64,000 nucleotides of DNA, taken from positions 2,976,001-3,040,000 of the forward strand of contig JANUWF010001101.1 in NCBI GenBank assembly GCA_026120185.1. The letters run 5' to 3'. The notes under the pieces were generated by a model. That model made no database searches. It saw nothing but the letters and a program-made list of their open reading frames with translations, and was not told where the DNA came from. The position numbers and the translations under genes were made by a program. This DNA is from Voacanga thouarsii (Eukaryota > Streptophyta > Magnoliopsida > Gentianales > Apocynaceae). Numbering within the stretch: position 1 is the stretch's first letter; every line of letters begins with the position of its first letter. Positions 22,299 through 34,997 of this stretch are shown in pieces.

Positions 22299-24560
22299 AT
22301 AATGGTGAGGTCAGCTTTTAAATTCTCACTTCCAACCCGAATATCAAAATTCGCTATGTACCTATCGGATTCCATTTACTTCCTTAATAGTGTGCTTATA
22401 GATAAAATGTAAGGCAACTTCGTCCTAACCCAACTCATATGAGATTCACAAATTTCATTAATGCAAGAGTGCGTAGACAATCAAAACATTCATAAGACAA
22501 CCTCAGATAGAAAGTATACCTTCTACCACAGTAGTATCTGCATTGACCTCCTCTTGGTTCAATGCAAAAATCTTGGCCTTCACTTGGGGTTTCAAATCTC
22601 CACTCCCTGATGCTCCACTGAAGTTCCTGTAGTTGCCCGTTGGTTGGGTAGGATTTCCTTGTCCGATCCTGAACAACTTGGGATAATTACTTCTGAGGTG
22701 GCTGGGGTCTCCATAGTTGTAACATTCCTTGACGAGTTCTTGGACTAACAATCCTTTCCATGTATCCCTGCTTCCTACAAAAACAGCACGTAGGCATATT
22801 GGGTTCGGTGTTCGAGGGAGTAGGCCTAGCTTACTTCTTTTTACTATTCTACTGTAGCTTTGTGGATCACTATTATTGTTCTATTTTAGAGGGAATGACA
22901 GTCTTTGCATTACCCAACTCCTGTCCACATTTTCTATCCTTGTAGCGACGTCTTCTATGGCGGCATAAGTTGTGGGTGGAAAAGATACCCTTCGTAGTTC
23001 CTGTCTGAGCCTTTTCACAAATTGACGGGTACGGTTATACTCAGTATCTACCAATCATTTACAATACTTCGATAGTTTGTTGAACTAAGCAATGCACTAT
23101 ACTATGGTCATCCTTCCTTATCTCAGATTTTGAAATTCATCATCTTGTTTCTCCATGATCCACTACGGGACATACTCTGTCTGGAATGCTTCAATGAACT
23201 TTCCCCAAGTCCACTCTTGTCCCGTCCCACTCTTCTTAGATCTATTGCCACCAATCACATATAGGTCCTCTTAATTTAAATGCTAAAAATCTTTTCATCT
23301 GATGTTCCGGGTATTGCAGGGTGGCGAAGATGTCTTCTATTTATTTCTTCCACTGTTTGGGTTTCTGATCTTGTTGCACCTCCCAAAAGAACGTAGGTGG
23401 CGAAACTTCATGAACTGCTCTAAGGCTTTATCTTCGCCCCGCGGTGTTCTTTTCTCCAACATAATATGTAGCAACTCTATCATATTACTAAAATGTTATC
23501 TAATCGATACCTTTTCAGGTGCTTTCGATCCCACACCTCATCCCTAGTTAACTTCTATCTCTTCCTCGAGTACAGTAGGTGGTGCCGATTCGAACACGGG
23601 AATCGTGGGAATAGCTACACGTCTTCCTCTTCCCTGGGTGGTCACTCTACAACTTGCTGCCATCTTCATGTTACAGACACAATAAACTTATCAAAAGGTC
23701 ACATAAATGGTAGGTAGGTGTCTTACTTCAAGTGATTGGCTGCTAAATGTTAAAGCAGTGTCAATAGATAACAACAAATATGCAGTAAAAGATATAACAA
23801 GGAAATTTACTCATGCATGTATTCATACGAAGCATGATTTTACAAAGAAAGAATTGAACATGCAAGTCGTACTTATTGAAATGAAGTAATACATGAAAGT
23901 AATCAAATAAAGAAATTGCAATAGTTCATGTGCCGGACATATTGAAGTGTAAATAAAGGAAAACCACTAAGGGTCCTTACTATAAATGGCCCCTTGTAAC
24001 CTAATCATCGTCTGAATCCTTAGTGTGGGGTTCGTACAACCAATCTTCAATGTTCTTAGAGAAGTCTATACCTTCCCGTCCACAAGCCTCAGGAATTCAC
24101 CTTCTTCGTTGGGTCTACCAGCATTCTCCCTACTCACATTAGGTCCCCTCGAACTCCCACCTTACATTTCTCTTTGAGTTCAGCCAATCTAACCTATTCA
24201 ATATGTCTAGCCATGTATTCCGCTCAATTACTCTTGGGAGGCTTGAAATCTAGCTCTCTGGGATCCTCACTATCTGGAGTTAAGTTAATATCTAGCTTAG
24301 GTTGGTTTGGAGCAGGTTCTATTGATCTCCTCCTCCTCACTCTCCGGCTCAGGTTCATTGGGTTCAGACCCCAACTCTAATTCAGATGGGGATAGGGTAC
24401 AGGTGGAGGTTGGGGTGCACGAGGACCATATCCAGGAGGTCATGATCTTACTGTAGGCACATATCTTCTAACTATTTTCTATACACAAAACACACTTATG
24501 TTAGTACTAGATCAAGATACTTAAAGTAATAGTCCTCAAAGATAAAATTAAAACCTAAAT
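22299..24560 (-). pseudogene. Tekay-like chromovirus gag and start of protease, broken
   Basis: On the minus strand a leader follows the primer site (24575), then a degraded gag, then the gag-protease junction near 22300 (SENLKADLTII, typical just after the protease of this lineage). The clearest frame is 22751-22503: ECYNYGDPSHLRSNYPK corresponds to the CxxC-x4-H-x4-C zinc knuckle, but the second and fourth Cys are both Tyr. A segment near 23150-23210 reads FIEAFQTEYVP-like, the gag motif preceding the Arg-rich part. Many stops and shifts interrupt it. The pol part is missing beyond the junction at 22298. Confidence 0.7.
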
Positions 24561-24575
24561 CTGGCTCTGATACCA
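24561..24575 (-). other. Primer-binding site, initiator tRNA-Met
   Basis: The minus strand reads TGGTATCAGAGCCAG, complementary to the 3' end of plant initiator tRNA-Met. It starts 2-3 bp after the LTR end GGGTGTTACA, as in chromoviruses. Confidence 0.9.
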
Positions 24576-27500
24576 CTTGTAACACCCTACTGATACAATT
24601 GGGGTTGTTTTCTCATCCTTAGGACAGGGTATCTTTATACTTAGGCAAGAGCAAAATAAAATGAAATTCAAACTTAAAATTGCAATCCATTCAACGTATT
24701 ACAACTATCTCAAAATAAAACTCAAATGTACACAAGATAAAGATAACAACTTCTACTAAAATAGTGAGGCAATATCAATTCTTGGCTTTAGTAATTTTCC
24801 ATCTTGGATCTACTGTCTCCTGAAAAATGACATAGAAATCATGTGAGAAAGAATTTCTTAGTAAGTCCTATGTATACACATGGAAGTTTCACAATGCTTC
24901 ATGATGCAATTTGCAAAGACTTTCGGTGAGAAATAATTGCAAGTTGTAAATCAAAGCATAATTGTTGAGTGACTTTATTTCAATATTTTATAATTCAGTA
25001 CGATTAAACTCAGGAGTTCAAGATTGTGAAAAGTTAAAAAGGCAAGCCACTCAAATGTAATTAGAATTCAAACATCAAAGTAAAATAGGACATGAAACCC
25101 TATATCATGACCAACCACTGTAAAACCTAGTATCACAGTGAAATGGGTGATCGCCCCATTGAGTAGAATTCTCCTCCTTCTCCTACTCAAACTTACCAGT
25201 TTTCCATCTCAGATAACAGTCTTAGCATGATCAAATGCTAGCGTGGATTGGTCTAACTTGCTCGTATTGGTGCCTCTTCCTGCTAGAGTTCATCTTCCAG
25301 AAGTAGCCGCCTACCGGAAAACTTGCCCTAACTTTCAAAAACTAGTATTAGAAGCATACTCTAATTGAGTACTCAACGCATCTATTATCTGGCCTTAAGT
25401 GTGCACAATTAATTTAATAGAAATGAACGTAACTAAAACATGGAAATGTAAGTTGCTCAAATGAGTTTGAAAGTATTTTTGCGCTTTTTAAGACTTTTGC
25501 TTGATCAGAATAGGGTTTGCTGTACAAAAGGTGGTTTGTCCATGTTTAATCAACAAGTTTGCATTTCAAAGATAACATCATATTAGAAACATTTAACTTA
25601 CAATTTGTGCAACATTTATTGAAAGTAGTTATGTAAGAACTTACTTATCTGAATCACTTAGTAAAGTGAACTACTGGGTTGCAGGATTTTGATGTGCAAC
25701 TTGGCCTAGTCATAAATTAAAAGTCTAAATTATAACATAATCCGCTCATAAAATTTGAAGTAAAAATAAGTCTCAACACAACACTCACAACCCCTATGCA
25801 TCAACTTCAGCCATCTAGTATCATACTCATGATGCATCAATTATCCATATATGTGATATAGATCTCACTACTAACCATATGGTTAAACAAATAAATAAAT
25901 ATTGTCTAATGAGTAATTTATAACTAATATTATATAGTAAATAAATAGGTACATGAGTAAGTATATACATAATAGTTGAATAGTAGTCACAACAATAATT
26001 GATTAAATCAATTAATTAGGGTTACCCAATAATTCGTGATTATCATATAGCAAATAAATTAATGGATAAGTAGGTATATACAACGAACAATAGTATGTAG
26101 AAGTAATAATTAAATGGATCCATCAATCAGTCAATAATTAAATTTTAATAATTAATGTCTAGTAAATAAATAATAATTTTGTGGACGTCTAACAATATTG
26201 AATAATGACTTTTAGTACCATATCTAAATAGGTGAATAAATATTATAATGAATTAGTCAATAAACAATTAATTAATATAGTAAATGAAATAAATAATTAT
26301 TTGAGTAAGTAAGCAAGTAAATGATTTCTTAATTCAATAAAATAATGATAAAAATAAATATTTAAATAACCTTATTAATTTGTATGAGATTGTACTACGG
26401 AGATTAAAATAGAGACATAATTTAAATAATTACTTTACTTGAACATATTGGTAATGAACTTGTTGTCATTAAAAAAAACTTACAAAGAAATTCCATCTCA
26501 AAGAGTAAAGCACCAACTCATACTACAATTAGATTGCATTTAATCATTTATGCCAACTTTCATATAATTATAATTTTAAAAGTGACAAAGCTATTCAAGA
26601 TCACAAGGAACAAGCATCAAAATCCCATGGAATCATATCCACGAATAGCATATTGACAATCCCATAATCTACCTTTTACACATGATTAAAACATAGAGAT
26701 CTTACACCAAGTAGGGGATATAAATCAATAAGGAGTGAGAGCCGAGATTTATGGAGAAAAAAAGGTTTTGCGTCTAGCCTTGAAGAACCGAATATGTTGT
26801 CTTGGACAGAATTGGCACGATACAACCCCTACTTAGATAAGTGGGAGAACTGTGAGTGAGGGGTATGCTTGAGAGGTCGTACAACTGTGAGAGAAATGGG
26901 TTAGTGTTTGGTCGTGTGAGTAGAAGAAATGGAGGGTGGACTGATTCGGTTTGCTGGAGCTCGAATGGCCGAATAGCCTTAGTTATTTTGCTACCTCAAT
27001 TTTGAGAAGGGAAAGTGAGAAGAAGAAAGAAGAATGGTGTTGCTGCCTTTTGTGAATAGAAGACAAGGGGTGGAGGGAAAGAGGCCTTCGGCCTTTTTGC
27101 TACTTGGAGAGACTGAACAGCTTGATGTATCAAGACTTTTTTTGGTTCATGTATGTGCTAAAGGGTGCTAGCCGAAATCCTTGGCTGTTGGCTTTGTGTA
27201 CATTTTGTGCAAGGAGGGAAAAATGAACAGCTTAATGATTTCTAGAATTTTGGTGGACAAAATCTCCTTGCAAGGAAAATAAGTGGATTATTTTGGTTAC
27301 TTGAATGAGGATGGTTTCATCCTTGTTCTCTCCTCCTTATTTTTGGTCCTCTCAAACAAGGAAAGGAAAGTTGTATGGAAGATTTTCCTTATTTGAAAAA
27401 GGAATGGAAATTATTTGATTTTCCTAACTAGGAGAATTTTCCTACTTTGGATTTTCCTCTCCAATTCGATAAGTTTTATTTAGGAGAGAAAAGCTATACA

Positions 27501-27892
27501 AGAGCTAAGGCTGGCCGAAGTACTAGTTTGCTATAAGGAAAGAATTCGTTCACTATTGAACTCAGATCTTTGGGAACAAAATAAGGAAGGTGCAATTGCT
27601 TGGTTATCAAAATTTTCTTCAATAATCTAATTGCTAAATTTGATTTGTAATTGAGGAGATTATGGCTCATCTTATACCGATTGTCTAGATAAGGGGAGAA
27701 AACATAGACAATCCAGTGAAATGAAGAAACAAGGGTTCGCTAGGAAGGGAATAAATTAACAATGGCAAGAAAATAATCCTTAAGGATTTTCCCAATCTCG
27801 GATTTCATGATAAAGGAGGAAAACTCCAACTTTGGAAGAGAATAATAATCACTAATCTTGTTTCCAAAACTTGAGGAAAGCTTACAGAAACA

Positions 27893-27894
<2 letters not shown>

Positions 27895-27938
<44 letters not shown>

Positions 27939-27939
27939 G
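27895..27939. repeat. (CA)n-(TA)n microsatellite
   Basis: About 17 CA units followed by a short TA run, inside the long LTR. Confidence 0.95.
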
Positions 27940-28127
27940 TTTATTGGTCAACTGCCATGCATAAAAGGAATAGCTATAAAAGCTAAAAACATAAGATTAT
28001 AAGTAAATAATATATGGAGAAATTTAGGATTAAATTTCAAAGGAATATTCTTCACTCCTAATAGGGAAAATGGTGGCTAAAAAGGAGAAAGGAAAAGAAA
28101 AACAAAGAATGTCCAAGCAATAATCAA

Positions 28128-28186
28128 CATTCGAACCTTCAATCCCTTTATTCAAATCCTAACACTCTGACTATTGAACTATCATG
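28128..28186 (-). other. tRNA-like module inside the LTR
   Basis: The minus strand carries GATAGTTCAATAGTCAGAG (D-arm/A-box-like) and, 28 bp on, GAAGGTTCGAATG (B-box-like). It starts about 251 bp inside the LTR, matching the offset of the module at 4804. There is no tRNA acceptor stem. Confidence 0.5.
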
Positions 28187-28437
28187 TTCTTGTGTCATAG
28201 CCTAACAATGGAATCTTCATAATTCCAAAAGTGCTTTCCTCAAGTTTTCTCCTAAAGCTAAACTAAATAATCCGACAATCCAACATACACACAAATATCA
28301 CACACAAGCTAATTAGGGTAACTTGAATCATTTGCCAAATACATGGAATACATAAACTCATAAAAATCATATTGGAATATTTGTGATGTAATATATGTCT
28401 CCATACAACCTAGGGTAATTTAGGGAGGGGTTTTACA

Positions 28438-29380
28438 AAATTAATGGGTGTCATTAATTTTTAACCTAAGGATGTGTTAAACTCAAAACCTTTAAAATAA
28501 ATTTGGAAGAAAACAATGTTCTTATCTCTTGGTGACACTCCTATCTCATTAGTTACAAATTCTATCATTTAACTTCTCTCTCTTGAGTTAATTAAAGGGA
28601 AATAAATATTGAATCAATTACTTCAGAATAACAAATTCAATAAAATAGGTTCAAGTAATCAAATACCAAGAATAACAATCAATTAATTTAAAGGCGATTC
28701 AATATAAGATCTGAGTTAATGGGTTCAACCCTCCAAATACAATTAAGAACAGTCAATACACATCATTAAGCAAAAATATAGAAAAGGAAATAATGAAACT
28801 CATAGACAAGTATAGATTCTTTCTCTTCTATAATTCTCTGTTGAACAATGCTCCATTCTTCCACATGAATCTCCTTGTTGCCGCCTCTTGGCCTTCTCAT
28901 TCCCTTGTTAGATGTTGGGCTAGAGTCTAAACCCTAGCTATTTTAGAGTTTATGTTTATCTTCTATTTATAAGCTTTTTTTTTTCTCTAAAAAAAGTTGC
29001 ACAAAAAATAAAAATAGAGAAGGATTCTACGAACCAAGTAGCCTTGCTTAATATACACTGAACAGCCCTACCCAGATTGAAATTTCTCATCTTCTCGACA
29101 CCAACCGACATTGCTCAAGCCACCTGGGTGGCACTGCCTAGATTCTACTGTAGCTTTGGCTATTTCCTTCCGCTAGTAGGTGGCGCTACTCATCTTGGCC
29201 CAGTCGGTACCACTTAGGCTTTATTTTACTCTATTTTTACTTTGCTTCACTTTCTTTCTTCATCTTTCCAAATCTACGCAAAAGAAGATAAAAAAGTGAA
29301 AGTGCTTAGTCATTTGAATATGATTGCTTAACAAATATAACATAAAGGACCTAGAAAATAATGATGAAATATCCCTATCA
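28438..29380 (-). mobile_element. TGATAGGGG-family LTR, diverged
   Basis: The right end ATATCCCTATCA gives a minus-strand start TGATAGGGATA. Internal landmarks match sister LTRs: a CTCATAGACAAG block at 28800, GAACAATGCTCC near 28850, TATTTATAAGC near 28965 (TATA region) and a GC-rich cluster with GGTGGCACTGCC and GGTGGCGCTAC at 29120-29220. The left border is uncertain; the sequence next to 28437 may already belong to it. It cuts into the 5' LTR of the following gypsy element. Confidence 0.55.
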
Positions 29381-29791
29381 TTCTTGCTAATTTCTAAGAC
29401 TAATGTTAGTGTCTAATCCTTTTCTAGATTTAAGTCTCTATAATATCAAGGATAGTTCAATTAATCTTTGTAATTTTGGGTCTTAGAGTCATAATTCCTC
29501 TAGGTTTCATTCTAAGAGATAAATTAGTTACCTAACTCTCTCTATTCCATTAGTTCTAATCCCTTTGCTTGATTTAGGATCTTAAGTGTTGATTTAGAAG
29601 ACTTAATCTATTAATTTTTGGATTCTATGATGCTTGGTTCACCTAAAGTCTATAATTATAGATCAAGTGATTGTTTGTTAATCAAGTTTCATCTATAATT
29701 TCCTATTTCGAGTTCTTTTGTTGTTTTTAAATTCTATGTCACATTGAGCCATGAATTGAAAGAAGAAAGATTCTTGAGAGAATTTATATTA
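29381..29791 (+). mobile_element. 5' LTR remnant of gag-protease element
   Basis: It matches 35089-35499 almost end to end. Its end AATTTATATTA corresponds to AATTTACATCA in the 3' LTR. The first half was removed or displaced by the minus-strand LTR on its left. Confidence 0.7.
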
Positions 29792-29793
29792 AT

Positions 29794-29809
29794 TGGTATT
29801 AGAGCTCGG
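29794..29809 (+). other. Primer-binding site, initiator tRNA-Met
   Basis: TGGTATTAGAGCTCGG starts 2 bp after the LTR end. It is one substitution from TGGTATCAGAGC, the initiator tRNA-Met complement. Confidence 0.8.
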
Positions 29810-30688
29810 AAGAGTTTTGACTCTAGTTAAAGCTTAAATTGTAAGAAAAAATGCTAAAGAACACAAAAACGTAGGAAATTCGAGGTTGAAAACTAGCCTA
29901 CAAAAAGGTCATTAATTCTTTGAATTCTCTTGAAAGATCTAAGTAAAAATTGTTCTATGATGTCTATATGTTCTTTGAATTGCGATTAATTATGCATAAA
30001 AATGATGAAAATTTTCAGATATTTTGAGTGGTGAATTTGTGATTACCAAGTGCCCATTGGTTGAATATGAGTTGAATTATGACTTATACATTAATGTATG
30101 TTCATTTGATTTCATTGCAATAGGGATTATAACTTGAATTCATGTTTCAATTGTGAGGTATGTGATCAATCGAATTTATTTAAGTTGATATATCTAGTGT
30201 TCTTGTTCTTGACATCTTTGATCATCTTTTCTATTGATCTAGTATCTATTATTTCTTTGATTCTTGCTCATCATTATGGATTCCTTACTTTAATTGCTTT
30301 ATTATAATCTATCCTTTTGTCAATTGTACTTGTTGAGCTCTTCTTTCTTTAAATCTTACTTGAATTGCCTTGATCTTTGTTACCTATCTCTTGTTTGATT
30401 GAATTCCATCTAAGACCCTTAATTGATTATCTTTGGGATTGGCTTGTCTAGTTGAATTAGTTCCTAAGAAAAATAGAAAGGTTTTGGGAAGAATTCATTG
30501 ATGAATTGTGTGTTGAAAAAAAGGCAAGAGAGTGAGCTCATTTTTTACAAAAGTCAAGAATAGATTATATACGAACAAAAAGTGATCAATCTAGTGAATG
30601 TATACATGTGATAGAGTGAAGTAATGAACTATTTCTTCTTTATATCTAATCAATTTTTGCAAGAAAATTTTCATTGAATTCTCTAATA

Positions 30689-30698
30689 ATGGTACAAG
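30689..30698 (+). pseudogene. gag start, first codons before the solo LTR
   Basis: ATG GTA CAA G precedes the solo LTR. Joined to the sequence after the second target copy it reads MVQGDEVSRNNQVGQ, so the insertion hit gag immediately after codon 3. The stretch 29810-30688 is leader with no gene. Confidence 0.65.
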
Positions 30699-32220
30699 TG
30701 TTGGGAATATGCCCTAAAACAATTTGTAATTATACTATTGTCGTTATAAATTTTGCAATAATATAAGATATTTATTTTCATGAATAGTGGGTTTAGTTTT
30801 GTGGTCATCAAGTACGTGACTTGGTAGTAAAACCCTATAACAATTAGAATGAGTATTCTTAAATTGTTTCTGGTCTTTTATTTTTAGTGAAATAATAATA
30901 AATTAAGATTAGTATATTTGTGACTTGATGGCTATATTTTACTGGTCATAGATATATGGGATATCAAGTAAAAAATATAAATAAATGTTAGAGAACATTG
31001 TATTGGACATGACCCACTGTGAGAGTACTTCATGGGACATATCATAAGTACTTTCTAGCAGTAATAATATTAGAAGTCTTTTGACCTAAATTCATCATAA
31101 TTTTCTACTTAATAAATTATATATCTTAACGTTGTCTAAAATTATCTTTAAGTATATAATAAAATTATGCCATTATTAGATATAGAATAAATCAGGGAGA
31201 GGAATATGATGGATAGTGAAAGAATTTGTCCTTCTTATTCTTGGGAGAGATGTCCATATGCCCCTTGATAAGTTAGATTGTTAAAATGCATGGTCGTGCT
31301 CAAATATATCAATTTAAAATATTGATATCATTCGTTTGAACAGTCTACTATGAGATTAAGAAATAGTTGATTAAGCTTAATTAGGTGATATGCTCTATGC
31401 CTTATACTTAATCTTGATATCATGTGACAAAAGGACTAAATATAAAGTTATGGTTTGGTTCAAAGAGATCGCTGATCTTTATTTAACATTGATAGTTATA
31501 ATGTTTCACTAGAAATTGCTTATAACTTGTGGGCCATTTAAATGTGATTTAGGCACACTGTCAATGTTAAATGAATCCATAGGATCACACATTAAGCGAA
31601 CATGTTCGGTTATTTTTCTAGTGACTAAGTTCGATATATCTAGAAAATGTGTCTAGGTCCACTGAACCTAAAAAAATGACCAAATATAATGAATTTGAAA
31701 ATATGTCCACATTCGATGTATTTGGAGGATGTCCAGATTATAAGAATCTGACTCGATAAATTAATTAGTTAAATTACCAAGATAATGACAAAATCTTATC
31801 ATATCATTTTGAATTTAATTTGAAATTAAAATAAGATATGATAAGATATGATGAGAGTTGGGCTCCAAGAAGTTTGTGTAGTTTTAAAAGAAAACCCTAG
31901 CCGTCTTCTTGTGGTAGATTTCTCATAAAATTTTCGTACTTCCATAACTAGAAAATTTAGCCTTTCAAAACATTAGGCGTTAGCACTCCCAAGTAACGAA
32001 TTGAGTTCGCTTTGTGTATCCGATAGAGGATATTCACGTATTGCAACATCTGGTGATCGTTCAAAGTGCACATATGCTTAGAAATCTGAAGGCAAAAATC
32101 TTGCTTCCGGTAATACAAAGGTAATTTTGTAAACCCATAAACGATCTTAATCGTTTGTCCTGGGTCCTCAGAAGGAATTTGTAGATGTTTTTCGCTTTTA
32201 GAAGTCTACGAAACCCAACA
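30699..32220 (+). mobile_element. Angela-like solo LTR with perfect target duplication
   Basis: It begins TGTTGGGAATATGCCC and ends GAAACCCAACA, 1522 bp, with no internal region. It is flanked by ACAAG on both sides (30694-30698 and 32221-32225). TGTTGGRAATATGCCC is the typical start of Angela-type copia LTRs. It was formed by recombination between two LTRs after insertion. It differs in sequence from the minus-strand Angela-like copies, so it is another family of the same type. Confidence 0.9.
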
Positions 32221-33486
32221 ACAAGGTGATGAGGTTTCTAGAAATAATCAAGTTGGCCAAAGTAGATCACAAGAGGATCCATATATTATAAGGGCAACCA
32301 CAAAATCTCTTAGGGAACTTATGGTGGATCAAACGAGAGACATGACTGCTATAAGAAGGGATATATCAGACTTGTAAACTTACCAAGGCCAATCCTTAAT
32401 TGTAGCCTAAAGAAGGGGCCAAGGGAATCAAGGCATTCCAAGTCTTAAGATGAGGGATAACATGAACGCTCTTCCAATGAATATAGATCAAGGAAAATAG
32501 TAGGATGACCACTCATTTAGAAGTTATTAACAAGTTCCATTAAGAGGAAAGAGGCAAGTGTTGAGGGGAAAAAGAGGAAGAATGCAAGAGAAGTTTGAGG
32601 GGAACAAATTTGGGTTCTAAAAAAGGATTTTGAGAGGGCCTATAATTGGGATGAGAGAGTTCAAGAAAAGAATTTTAAGATGCAAAACAGGGTTTTTGGG
32701 TTGAGAGGTAGGACAAGAGCAGATGATAAGAAAGAAAGGAAAATGCGACACATTAAAATAAAGATCCCATAATTCAAGGGAAAAGTGATTTAGAATTGCA
32801 CTTTGAGTGGAAAAGAAAATTGGAGATCCTAATTTATTGTCACGATTATAGTGAAAGGACAAATGTTAAATTGGCACTTTTGGGCTTCATAGATTATGTA
32901 CTAGTTTAGTGAAAGCAAATTATCATAAACCGAAGGAGAATGGATGAGCAAATAATAACCACTTGGAGATAATTGAAGAACTTGATGAAAACACTTTGTC
33001 TTTTACACTACTACAATGAACTTATCAAAGGCTCCAAATGCTTAAGTGTGGAAGATTATCACAAGGATTTGGAGATTACTACGATGAGGGCTAATATGGT
33101 TGAAGACTAAAAGGCTACAAGATCTGTATTTTTTTAATGGATTGAATAGAGAGATTGTTAATATTGTGGAGCTTCATTCATGTAAAATCATTGAAGAGAT
33201 GGTATAAATAGCCTTGAAGGTTGAAAGATAACTCAAAATAAAGGCATATTCAAGGGAAGCTTCTTATATCAATCCTATACCAAATCAGCCACCAATTTTG
33301 AAAAAAGAACTACCAAAGCCATTGTCTAAGGAAATCAAGAAACCAAAAAATGAATGGGCAAAAGATAAAGAAAAAGTTATGGAAAGACTATAAAGAAGTA
33401 GGGAAATTAAGTGTTTCAAATGTCTTGATTATGGGCATACTTTATATGATTGTCTAAACAAGAAGATGATGTTTACAAATGCTTAA
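32221..33486 (+). pseudogene. gag of the gag-protease gypsy element
   Basis: After the solo LTR the frame opens QGDEVSRNNQVGQSRSQEDP and continues to RRDISDL, then shifts. Near 33035-33235 it reads SVEDYHKDLEI-like, then FNGLNREIVNIVELHS, matching the gag of the 61435-62164 element (SSGLNQEIANVVELHS). At about 33408-33450 CFKCLDYGHTLYDC is an intact C-x2-C-x4-H-x4-C zinc knuckle for RNA binding. In-frame stops occur near 33206 and 33391. It is recognisable as chromovirus-type gag but cannot encode a full protein. Confidence 0.75.
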
Positions 33487-33689
33487 GGTGAAATCTCATC
33501 AGATAAAGAAGATTGTTGTGAGAACCAAAAGGATGTGCTAAAAGATGATGCTGAATACAGTGGTTATGGGATTGTTGTTGGGAAAATTTGGTCATTAGTT
33601 GGAGTTATGAGAAAAGTTTTAGATGTTTGTGTGATTGAAGAGGAGGAGCATGTGCAAATAGAGAGCATCTTTACGCAAGATGTCTCATT

Positions 33690-34060
33690 AAGAAAAAGCC
33701 TTGTAGTGTGATTATAAATGGAAGAAATTGTATATAGATGTGATAAATTTTGTATTAGTGGAAGAATTGGACATGGAGACTATGAAACATCCTAAACCTT
33801 ATAAGTTACAGTCGCTGAATGATAGTGGAGAAGTGAAGATTAATAAGTAAGTCATGAATGTGGTATTTGATATGGCGCAATATAAATATGAAGTAACTTT
33901 TGATGTGTGTCCAATGCAAGTGGGAAACTTTTTGTTAGGGAGATCATAGTAATATGCTAGAGAAGTGGTTCACAATGGTAAAATAAATACTTATTCATTG
34001 ATCAAAGAGGGCAAGAAATTTACTCTATTTCCCCTACCCTCTAGTAAAGTGAACAAAGAC
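33690..34060 (+). pseudogene. Protease region, heavily mutated
   Basis: Read across frames, the sequence matches the protease of the 58245-62164 element: SVIINGRN stands where VIIDSGSCTN is expected, so the catalytic Asp is changed to Asn. It is followed by KPYKLQSLNDSGEVKINKQV, the YKYEVTFDVCPMQVGNFLLG segment and EVVHNGKINTYSLIKEGKK. Several shifts and stops are present. The enzyme would be inactive. The match relies on my reading of three frames. Confidence 0.6.
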
Positions 34061-34440
34061 CAAGACATTATGAGGGAGAAATAAAAGAATAAAATAGAGC
34101 AAAAAGAGAGATAAAAATAAGAAAGAAAGGAACAAAAGAGTAAAAAAAAAGAGAGTAAAGAACAAAAGAGTAGAAAACAAAAGAGTGAAAAGGGAGAGAA
34201 TGAGAAAATGAAAGAGAGTGGAGATAAAGTGGGAGTGAATTCTTTGGTTTTCAAAACTAAAAATAATGATGTTGTTGAGAATCAAAAGCCTATGAATTTA
34301 TTTTCACACAAAAATTCTTGTTTAGGCGTCAATTTGAGGATAAATCTTTTTAAAGAAGAAGGATATGATAAGAATCTGCCTAAGCATGAAGGATCATCTA
34401 AAAAAGGGGAAAGGAAGGCAAAGATACAACTCATAACACC
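34061..34440 (+). pseudogene. Lys/Glu-rich linker after protease
   Basis: Purine-rich sequence encodes a K/E/Q-rich stretch, then a 78-codon open segment (34208-34441) containing SLVFKTKNN and CLGVNLRINLF. The homologous element has a similar charged linker (60833-61105) between protease and RT. Leucine/phenylalanine-rich frames on the opposite strand are shadows of this purine-rich DNA. Confidence 0.5.
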
Positions 34441-34653
34441 TTAAAAAATATCAAGATTCAAGAGGTTCCAAGAGGATCTTTAAGCTTATAAACTAAAGGC
34501 CGAGAAGTATACCAAGAAATGAGTGATCAAAGGAGGACTAAAATGATCCAAATATAGTTAACAATTCATATAGAAAGTTAAGGGAGTTCAAGAGAAACCT
34601 TTGGAGAGTTTTGAAAATAAGTTTGGAGAAGTACAAATAGAAGATACATGGTT

Positions 34654-34950
34654 TGATGCATAGGCATACATCAAGCTATGCCAAGAGAAGCCAAATGCAC
34701 AACTCTCAAATGTTGTGCACAGCTTTGTGTACACATGAAGCCATGCCAATATCATGCACGGTCTAAAAATGGCCATACTCATTTGTGCATCCTGTAGGTA
34801 GGAATACTGTGTTTTGTTATTACTTATTTGCCTTTGTTTCAACTTTCTTTCAATTTTTATGAATTGTATATATTGATTATTAAGCCCTAATAACACGTTA
34901 ATGGGCCTTTATTTTGCTAGGGTTTATAACCCAAACTTGATTAGGTTAAG

Positions 34951-34997
<47 letters not shown>

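Larger units (their letters stand above)
24578..28437 (-). mobile_element. 3.86-kb 5' LTR of Tekay-like element
   Basis: On the minus strand it starts TGTAAAACCCCTCCC at 28437 and ends GGGTGTTACA at 24578, next to the primer site. The termini form an imperfect inverted repeat (TGTAAAACCC/GGGTGTTACA). The length suits the long-LTR Tekay/Del group. Inside are a tRNA-like module (28128-28186), a (CA)n array (27895-27929) and AT-rich sequence with no domain. The opposite LTR and pol are not in the window. Confidence 0.75.

Noticed and set aside
33991..34285. Phe/Leu-rich membrane protein on the minus strand
   Set aside because: Complement of a purine-rich Lys/Glu linker region of a gypsy element; low complexity explains it.
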